NCBI GenBank assembly: GCA_000436795.1
Contig: HF993289.1
Span: 35,157 to 40,573 of the forward strand
DNA from: Bacteroides sp. CAG:1076
GTDB lineage: Bacteria > Bacteroidota > Bacteroidia > Bacteroidales > Bacteroidaceae
Length of the DNA stretch: 5,417 bases
Direction of reading: 5' to 3'
Shown: positions 1-5,417 of the stretch, piece by piece
Position numbering within the stretch: the stretch's first letter is position 1
Layout: the number at the start of each line of letters is the position of its first letter
Translations under genes and position numbers: made by a program
Notes under the pieces: model-generated
What the model was told of the DNA's origin: nothing
Databases searched by the model: none
What the model saw: only the letters and a program-made list of their open reading frames with translations

Positions 1-32
1 CTACATTCGTATGAACTTTAATATTCACTTAT

Positions 33-515
33 ATGAAAGAAATAAAGATTGAAATAAACATCCGTGCCTTACGCTACGAAGAACTGGATGAAAAAGACCG
101 TAAGCTGATAGATGCAGCCAAGGAAGCTACAGCACGAAGCTACGCTCCTTACTCACGTTTCTCGGTAGGTGCAGCAGCCTTGCTGGCAAACGGGGTCATC
201 GTAACCGGAACCAACCAGGAAAATGCAGCCTATCCGTCGGGAACATGCGCCGAACGTACCACGCTTTTCTATGCCAATTCTCAGTATCCCGACCAGCCGG
301 TAGACACGCTTGCCATTGCCGCACGCAATGAATCCGATTTTCTGGAGTCGCCTATCCCGCCATGTGGTGCCTGCCGTCAGGTACTTCTGGAAACCGAACA
401 GCGTTTCCGTCATCCCATGCGAATCTTGCTGTACAGCAAAAACGACATTTATGTGCTGGAAGGAACCAAGGATTTGCTTCCGCTTTCCTTTGGAAGTGAA
501 TACTTGAAAGGATAG
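33..515 (+). CDS. cdd: Cytidine deaminase, short homotetrameric type
   Basis: This gene encodes a zinc-dependent enzyme that deaminates cytidine and deoxycytidine to uridine and deoxyuridine in cytosolic pyrimidine salvage. The 160-residue protein shows the full family pattern: FSVGAA at 43-48; substrate-binding NQEN at 61-64; CAER at 72-75, giving zinc ligand Cys72 and proton-shuttle Glu74; and PCGACRQ at 110-116, giving zinc ligands Cys111 and Cys114. Three cysteine ligands and a single domain mark the short tetrameric class (Bacillus type), not the longer dimeric E. coli enzyme. It is slightly longer than a typical ~130-residue member, mainly from an N-terminal extension of about 20 residues. 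The start is the ATG at 33; the ATG at 11 is out of frame. Only 32 bases precede it here, so its promoter or upstream partner cannot be judged. It converges on the ABC-F gene and is followed by a shared terminator. No lesions are seen. Confidence 0.96.
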   Translation: MKEIKIEINIRALRYEELDEKDRKLIDAAKEATARSYAPYSRFSVGAAALLANGVIVTGTNQENAAYPSGTCAERTTLFYANSQYPDQPVDTLAIAARNESDFLESPIPPCGACRQVLLETEQRFRHPMRILLYSKNDIYVLEGTKDLLPLSFGSEYLKG

Positions 516-591
516 TTTTTCGTTTGCAGACACACTACTTTTCCAAAGATTTTCCGCCGGACAGGTTTCGGCACCGAGGAAAGCCCAAATA

Positions 592-635
592 AAAACGGAG
601 AAACAGAATCACCCGCGATTCCGTTTCTCCGTTTT
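592..635. terminator. Bidirectional intrinsic terminator between cdd and the ABC-F gene
   Basis: Arms at 592-610 and 617-635 pair at 18 of 19 positions (one A/C mismatch, 605 against 622) around the six-base loop ACCCGC. The outer arm ends are AAAA and TTTT, and T-rich sequence follows on each strand (TTTTCTATTTA on +, TTTTTATTTG on -). It starts 76 bases after the cdd stop and about 20 bases beyond the ABC-F stop on the other strand, which suits a shared terminator for two convergent genes. Confidence 0.88.
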
Positions 636-655
636 CTATTTAGAGAATCACTTGT

Positions 656-2284
<1,629 letters not shown>

Positions 2285-2312
2285 CTATACCTATTTTAAA
2301 ATTAATCGGCTA

Positions 2313-2347
2313 CAAAGATAATACAAAAAAGTGAGATACAGCGCAAA
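2313..2347 (-). promoter_or_regulatory. Candidate Bacteroidetes-type promoter for the ABC-F gene
   Basis: Read on the minus strand, 2320-2313 is TATCTTTG, an exact match to the Bacteroidetes -7 consensus TAnnTTTG. A TTTG at 2347-2344 could be the -33 element, but the gap is 23 bases, longer than the usual 19-21. A transcript would start near 2306 and have a leader of roughly 30 nt before the ATG at 2278. The -7 match and position are good; the spacing is weak. Confidence 0.45.
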
Positions 2348-2420
2348 GCTACGCAGAATGATTGAGCTTTAATAACTTGGATGCCCTGTTTGCCTTCTTT
2401 GTGAAAGTCGGTCAAAGGAA

Positions 2421-2452
2421 TTTGCAAGAATCAGCCAGAACCGATATTTTTG
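2421..2452 (+). promoter_or_regulatory. Candidate Bacteroidetes-type promoter for the PepSY-type gene
   Basis: TTTG at 2421-2424 and TATTTTTG at 2445-2452 match the Bacteroidetes -33 (TTTG) and -7 (TAnnTTTG) elements with a 20-base gap, within the usual range. A transcript would begin near 2459 and carry a leader of about 200 nt before the ATG at 2660. That leader would contain all three TTTGTACAAA palindromes. The motifs are short and AT-rich, so chance matches are possible. Confidence 0.5.
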
Positions 2453-2536
2453 CAGCAGATTTTTGCAACCCCTGCCGACGAAACGTCCGAAACGCGAGCG
2501 GAAGTCAAGGAAAACATCGGCACATTTTCGGGAGAA

Positions 2537-2590
2537 TTTGTACAAAAGATTTTTGTTTTTGTACAAAACCTGATTTTTTTTGTACAAAAA
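2537..2590. repeat. Three palindromes with core TTTGTACAAA at exact 21-bp spacing
   Basis: Perfect palindromes lie at 2537-2546 (10 bp), 2557-2568 (12 bp) and 2577-2590 (14 bp). All share TTTGTACAAA, and their GTAC centres fall at 2541.5, 2562.5 and 2583.5. The spacing is 21 bp both times, close to two DNA helical turns, so all three sites face the same side of the helix. The sequences between them differ (GATTTTTGT against CCTGATTTT), so the palindrome is the conserved unit and not a longer tandem repeat. This is the arrangement expected of cooperative binding by a dimeric regulator. The last site ends 69 bp before the ATG at 2660. The regulator is not identified. Confidence 0.7.
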
Positions 2591-2659
2591 GCATCAGCAA
2601 CTTCCCGACGAATCCGAGAACTTTCGCAGAGGTTCTAAAACCAATAAAAGTTCAAGCAA

Positions 2660-4150
2660 ATGAAAAAATCGACCTGGAGAAAACATCATAAATGTTTCGG
2701 GCTGATTATGGCCGTCTTTATCATCCTGTTTTGTGTATCGGGTATTATCCTGAACCACCGACAGCTTTTTTCTGATTACCAGATCAGCCGGAGATGGCTG
2801 CCCGAAGTTTACCGATACCATAACTGGAACAATGGATTGCTGCGGGGAACACGCTCCTGCCCTCCCGGTGTCTGTCAGGAAGACAGTGCCGTGTTGCTGT
2901 ATGGCAATGCCGGCGTTTTTCTGACGAACAGCCGGGCAACCACATTCGATGACTTCAACCGTGGATTTCCGCACGGAGTAGACTGGCGCAACATACGGGG
3001 TATGGCAATCACTCCCCAAGAAGATTTGTTCGCCGCCGGTCAGTTCGGACTCTACCGCTACAACCGGCAGTCGGGCTGGCAAGCGGTCAACCTACCTCTC
3101 CAGGAAGGTGAGCGCATCTCGGATATCACGACACACGGTGACAGCCTGATTGTCATCGGGCGCTCTCATCTGTATTATGCCACAACCCCATACCGGTACT
3201 TCCGGCAACTCACTCTACAGGCTCCCGAAGGATACGACGGGAAGGTATCGCTTTTCCGTACTGTCTGGCTATTGCACAGCGGCGAGCTGTTTGGCATTTT
3301 CGGCAAACTGCTTATGGATATCCTCGCAATCATTTTGATTATCCTCTCGGTGAGTGGTATCATTTACTGGATCTTACCTAAATATATCCGTCGAATGAAA
3401 CAGGCGGGACGCTCTGCAAAGACAAGTGTTTCCTTGCTGAAGACATCCCTGTCGTGGCACGACAAAATAGGCAGAACGACTATCGTGCTGACACTCTTCA
3501 TTGCACTGACCGGATGGAGCCTGCGCCCACCTGTACTTCTGGCCTTAGTATACGGAAAAGTGCCTGCTATTCCTTTCACACAACTCGACTCTTTCAACGC
3601 ATGGAACGACAAGTTGCGGATGCTCCGCTACGACGAACAGCAAGGCGACTGGCTGCTTTCCACTTCAGAAGGGTTCTATTCGCTGACATCACTTCAGGCT
3701 ATTCCGGTGAAGCTTCGCAAAACCCCTCCCGTCAGCGTCATGGGACTAAACGTACTGCAACGCGACAAACAAGGCAACTGGCTTACAGGCTCTTTCAGCG
3801 GAATGTTTGTCTGGAACAGAAACTCGAACCATATTACCGATTACTTTACCGGGGAAACAGCTTCTGAAACAGCAGGACCGCCCTTCGGCAATCATGCTAT
3901 TACAGGCTACAGCGACGATTTCAATGGGAAAGACTGCATAACCGAGTACGAAGAAGGCAGTAATTTTGCTCCCATGCCCGAAAATCTGGCAACAATGCCT
4001 ATCTCGTTGTGGAATTTCGCTCAGGAAATTCATACAGGACGTATCTATACCGTATTGGGAAAGGGCACGCTGGTATTTATCTTTTTTGCCGGAATCGGCG
4101 TATTATGGAGTCTGATTTCAGGATATATCATCAGACGGAAAAAGTCATAA
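2660..4150 (+). CDS. PepSY-associated (PepSY_TM-like) four-helix inner-membrane protein
   Basis: The 496-residue protein has four predicted membrane segments: about 12-31, 211-239, 272-298 and 470-491. A large loop follows segment 1 (about 35-200) and another follows segment 3 (about 300-455). By the positive-inside pattern (RKHHK at 7-11, KYIRRMK at 241-247, RRKKS at the C-terminus) both ends are cytoplasmic and both loops periplasmic. The two halves look duplicated: each has a histidine before its first helix (His9/His10; His267) and an LHSG or IHTG motif before its second (206-208; 458-460). The loops carry propeller-like stretches, such as GQFGLYRYN near 127-135 and GNWLTGSFSGMFVWNR at 372-387. 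Loop 1 has Cys67 and Cys72. PepSY_TM relatives include inner-membrane ferrisiderophore reductases, so electron transfer to iron or heme at these histidines is possible but unproven. The ATG at 2660 lies just before the charged N-terminus. The gene stands alone between a regulated gap and a terminator. Confidence 0.8.
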   Translation: MKKSTWRKHHKCFGLIMAVFIILFCVSGIILNHRQLFSDYQISRRWLPEVYRYHNWNNGLLRGTRSCPPGVCQEDSAVLLYGNAGVFLTNSRATTFDDFNRGFPHGVDWRNIRGMAITPQEDLFAAGQFGLYRYNRQSGWQAVNLPLQEGERISDITTHGDSLIVIGRSHLYYATTPYRYFRQLTLQAPEGYDGKVSLFRTVWLLHSGELFGIFGKLLMDILAIILIILSVSGIIYWILPKYIRRMKQAGRSAKTSVSLLKTSLSWHDKIGRTTIVLTLFIALTGWSLRPPVLLALVYGKVPAIPFTQLDSFNAWNDKLRMLRYDEQQGDWLLSTSEGFYSLTSLQAIPVKLRKTPPVSVMGLNVLQRDKQGNWLTGSFSGMFVWNRNSNHITDYFTGETASETAGPPFGNHAITGYSDDFNGKDCITEYEEGSNFAPMPENLATMPISLWNFAQEIHTGRIYTVLGKGTLVFIFFAGIGVLWSLISGYIIRRKKS

Positions 4151-4174
4151 AAGGAAACGATATTTTTCAGAACG

Positions 4175-4232
4175 GCCTTTTATGGATTATGCAGACTGTC
4201 GGCTTCATAATCCATAAAAGGCTATAATTTTT
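4175..4232 (+). terminator. Intrinsic terminator after the PepSY-type gene
   Basis: Arms at 4175-4191 and 4206-4222 are perfect 17-bp complements around a 14-base loop, followed by TATAATTTTT. The hairpin starts 24 bases after the stop codon at 4148-4150. This should end the PepSY-type transcript and separate it from the SusC-type gene. A 9-bp direct repeat, ATTTTTCAG (4162-4170 and 4227-4235), flanks it; the right copy supplies the T-run. Confidence 0.8.
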
Positions 4233-4410
4233 CAGTAAATCCGCGAAATTTCATAGTCTACCCGCCGCGATTCACCTACAGCAGTACATCAGCATAAAAT
4301 CACCATAGTACTGAAATACATTCGTATCACTACCATCTGGACTGTTTTTTTTATTGCAATAGATGCTGAAAGGAGATATCATATCAAAAAAAATCCATCT
4401 TTCCGAATAA

Positions 4411-4438
4411 CATTTTGTCGTATTTACGATACAAAATG
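4411..4438. promoter_or_regulatory. 28-bp imperfect inverted repeat, candidate operator
   Basis: CATTTTGT (4411-4418) pairs with ACAAAATG (4431-4438), and CGTA (4419-4422) with TACG (4425-4428). The centre is TT, and two unpaired bases (AT, 4429-4430) interrupt the right arm, for 12 paired positions in all. It ends 13 bp before the -7-type box at 4452-4459, so it would sit on or just upstream of the -33 region. That suits a repressor or activator site, though no protein can be named. No T-run follows closely, so a terminator is less likely. Confidence 0.45.
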
Positions 4439-4451
4439 AAAAAATAATCTA

Positions 4452-4459
4452 TAATTTTG
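4452..4459 (+). promoter_or_regulatory. Candidate -7 promoter element upstream of the SusC-type gene
   Basis: TAATTTTG matches the Bacteroidetes -7 consensus TAnnTTTG exactly. No TTTG lies at the normal distance; the nearest upstream one, at 4414-4417, is 34 bases away, so activation through the adjacent inverted repeat would be plausible. A transcript from here would have a leader of about 250 nt and would cross the UvrA-like frame before the ATG at 4714. Confidence 0.35.
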
Positions 4460-4532
4460 CCAGCAAATAATAAAAAACAGTTTGAAATAAATCATTATCA
4501 GTTTCCAATTGAAATAAAAAGATGTTTAAAGA

Positions 4533-4694
4533 ATGTCTGACTGTAGATACATATTTATAAAAGGTGCAAAGGCAAAAAACCTGAAAAATATCGACATCGA
4601 TATTCTTCGCAGCAAGCGAAAAGAATTTTTTGCATCCATTACAAAGGCAGCAGACAATTCTTTCTTGTTTACAATTCTAAATAGTTATACTTAA
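4533..4694 (+). pseudogene. UvrA-like N-terminal remnant, 53 codons
   Basis: The frame starts at the ATG at 4533 and stops at TAA 4692-4694. Residues 6-28 include IKGAKAKNLKNIDIDI, matching the first strand of UvrA family proteins (pattern I-x-G-A-x-x-x-N-L-K-N-I-D followed by a hydrophobic, then IPR-x-K). After LRSK (25-28) the match ends where UvrA continues into its first Walker A motif (GLSGSGKS), which is absent in all three forward frames here. UvrA is a cytosolic DNA-damage-recognition ATPase of over 900 residues, so this piece cannot work as UvrA. It is most likely what remains of a deleted uvrA or uvrA paralogue. A short expressed peptide in the leader of the SusC-type gene, 19 bases downstream, is a less likely alternative. 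The match was made from memory of the family. Confidence 0.5.
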
Positions 4695-4713
4695 TTTAAA
4701 GACGAGAGATTTT

Positions 4714-5417
4714 ATGAAAAAAAAATTGTTTTTAATCTGTACTTGTCTCTTTGCCTGCATCAGCATAGCGATGGCACAGGTATCGACGGTGACAGGAGTG
4801 GTCATCTCAGAAGAAGACAATCTCCCTATCGTGGGAGCTTCCGTTCTTATTAAAGGAACCAACACGGGAACAGTTACCGACATGGATGGAAAATTCACGT
4901 TGGGCAATGTACCGGCAAATGCTAAAAAAGTAGTTATCTCGTTCATCGGTATGAAAAGCCGAGAACTTGACATCAAGCCGGTATTAAGCGTAACACTGCA
5001 ATCGGACACGGAGGTGCTGGATGAAGTTGTGGTAACCGGTTACGGAGTGACCAAGAAAAGCACATTCACAGGAGCCGCCAACGTGGCAAGTCCTACTACC
5101 CTTGAATCACATACGGATGCCAACTTTATGAAAGCACTGGAAGGAAGCATGCCGGGTGTACAGATGAACAACTCAACCAGCATGCCGGGTGCTGAAGCAA
5201 ACGTCTACATCCGAGGTGAAAGTTCTGTAAACTCGGGTACACAGCCTCTTTACATCATCGATGGCATGCCGATGAATTCGGATACAGATGCAGAATCAGC
5301 CAGTTTGAATCGTGCATTCAACCCGCTGGCCAACATCAATACAGCTGATATCGAAAGCATTACAGTATTGAAAGATGCCAACGCTACGGCCATCTACGGT
5401 TCGCGTGCAGCCAACGG
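4714..5417 (+). CDS. SusC/RagA-type TonB-dependent outer-membrane receptor (N-terminal part)
   Basis: The gene runs off the window; 234 whole codons of a protein that usually has about 1000 residues are visible. It would be the outer-membrane barrel that takes up a bound nutrient (glycan, peptide or other ligand) using TonB energy, normally with a SusD-type lipoprotein encoded just downstream, beyond this window. In order: a signal peptide with KKK, a hydrophobic core and a likely cut after AMA at 19-21; a carboxypeptidase-regulatory-like domain at about 26-97 (VVGASVLIKGT-type strand, TDMDGKF at 55-61); a TonB-box-like segment DEVVVTGYG at 103-111; and the plug domain with LEGSMPGVQ (142-150), IRGESSVN (167-173 region), PLYIIDGMP (178-186) and ITVLKDANATAIYGSRAANG (216-235). 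There is no N-terminal STN domain, so direct signalling to an anti-sigma factor is not expected. Codons 2-4 form a run of nine A. The ligand cannot be told from this part. Confidence 0.95.
   Translation, partial: MKKKLFLICTCLFACISIAMAQVSTVTGVVISEEDNLPIVGASVLIKGTNTGTVTDMDGKFTLGNVPANAKKVVISFIGMKSRELDIKPVLSVTLQSDTEVLDEVVVTGYGVTKKSTFTGAANVASPTTLESHTDANFMKALEGSMPGVQMNNSTSMPGAEANVYIRGESSVNSGTQPLYIIDGMPMNSDTDAESASLNRAFNPLANINTADIESITVLKDANATAIYGSRAAN

Larger units (their letters stand above)
4151..4713. other. AT-rich intergenic stretch between the PepSY-type and SusC-type genes
   Basis: This 563-bp region holds no large gene. In order it contains the terminator hairpin (4175-4222) between 9-bp direct repeats, a stretch at about 4236-4410 where I see no gene, only a T8 run near 4335-4342 and short palindromes of chance size, the 28-bp inverted repeat (4411-4438), a -7-type box (4452-4459), and the UvrA-like reading frame (4533-4694). 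The remnant suggests that rearrangement or gene loss has happened here. Confidence 0.6.

Noticed and set aside
2..12. TACATTCGTAT, also found at 4317-4327
   Set aside because: A single 11-bp match in a window of this size with AT-rich gaps is near chance level, and the flanks do not match.
548..582. Weak TTTCC/GGAAA hairpin upstream of the cdd/ABC-F terminator
   Set aside because: Only five continuous pairs with a large loop; the hairpin at 592-635 is far stronger and sufficient.
2447..2467. Two TTTTTGCA octamers 13 bp apart
   Set aside because: The first is explained by the -7 element, and T-rich octamers of this kind are expected by chance here; no palindrome or phasing supports a binding site.
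2369..2587. Reverse 72-residue frame in the same gap
   Set aside because: It overlaps the regulatory array and candidate promoter, has no recognisable domain, and its composition follows the AT-rich palindromes.
2537..2590. Possible CRISPR-like array because of regular spacing
   Set aside because: The repeats are 10-14 bp perfect palindromes with 8-10 bp between them, too short for CRISPR repeats and spacers, and no cas gene is nearby.
2362..2691. Forward 109-residue frame across the divergent gap, with a seven-residue cysteine-containing repeat (CTKDFCF, CTKPDFF, CTKSISN)
   Set aside because: It begins at TTG, has no family resemblance, overlaps the PepSY-type start, and its peptide repeat is only the 21-bp palindrome array read as seven codons.
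4282..4313. CAGTAC and GTACTG inverted repeat with a 20-base loop
   Set aside because: Only six pairs, no extension in either direction and no T-run directly after it.

Overview
The window looks like a chromosomal segment from Bacteroides or a close relative. The reasons are a SusC/RagA-type outer-membrane receptor, promoter candidates of the Bacteroidetes form (TTTG, about 20 nt, TAnnTTTG), start codons without clear Shine-Dalgarno sequences, and moderate-GC genes separated by AT-rich gaps. The genus is an inference from family resemblance; no search was run.

Layout. A complete cytidine deaminase gene (cdd, 33-515, +) converges on a complete ABC-F ATPase gene of the YbiT type (656-2278, -). 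A strong hairpin at 592-635 lies between them and can terminate transcription from both sides. The ABC-F gene diverges from a gene for a four-helix PepSY-type membrane protein (2660-4150, +). Their shared 381-bp gap holds a promoter candidate for each direction and three palindromes built on TTTGTACAAA, with centres exactly 21 bp apart. The membrane-protein gene ends at a perfect 17-bp hairpin (4175-4222). A 563-bp AT-rich stretch without a large gene follows. It holds a 28-bp inverted repeat, a -7-type box, and a 53-codon reading frame (4533-4694) whose first 28 or so residues resemble the N-terminus of UvrA up to just before Walker A, then diverge. The window ends inside a SusC/RagA gene (4714 to edge) that encodes a signal peptide, a carboxypeptidase-regulatory-like domain, a TonB box and the start of the plug domain.

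How the parts relate. The cdd and ABC-F genes look like housekeeping genes (pyrimidine salvage; ribosome-associated ATPase). The PepSY-type protein and the SusC-type receptor could both belong to envelope uptake. PepSY_TM proteins often accompany TonB-dependent receptors in iron or heme acquisition, but the terminator between these two argues for separate transcripts, so any joint function is inference. No complete new multi-gene system is visible. The points most worth a second look are the 21-bp-phased palindrome array, the ABC-F protein with one decayed composite ATP site, the UvrA-like remnant, and the inverted repeat upstream of the SusC gene.
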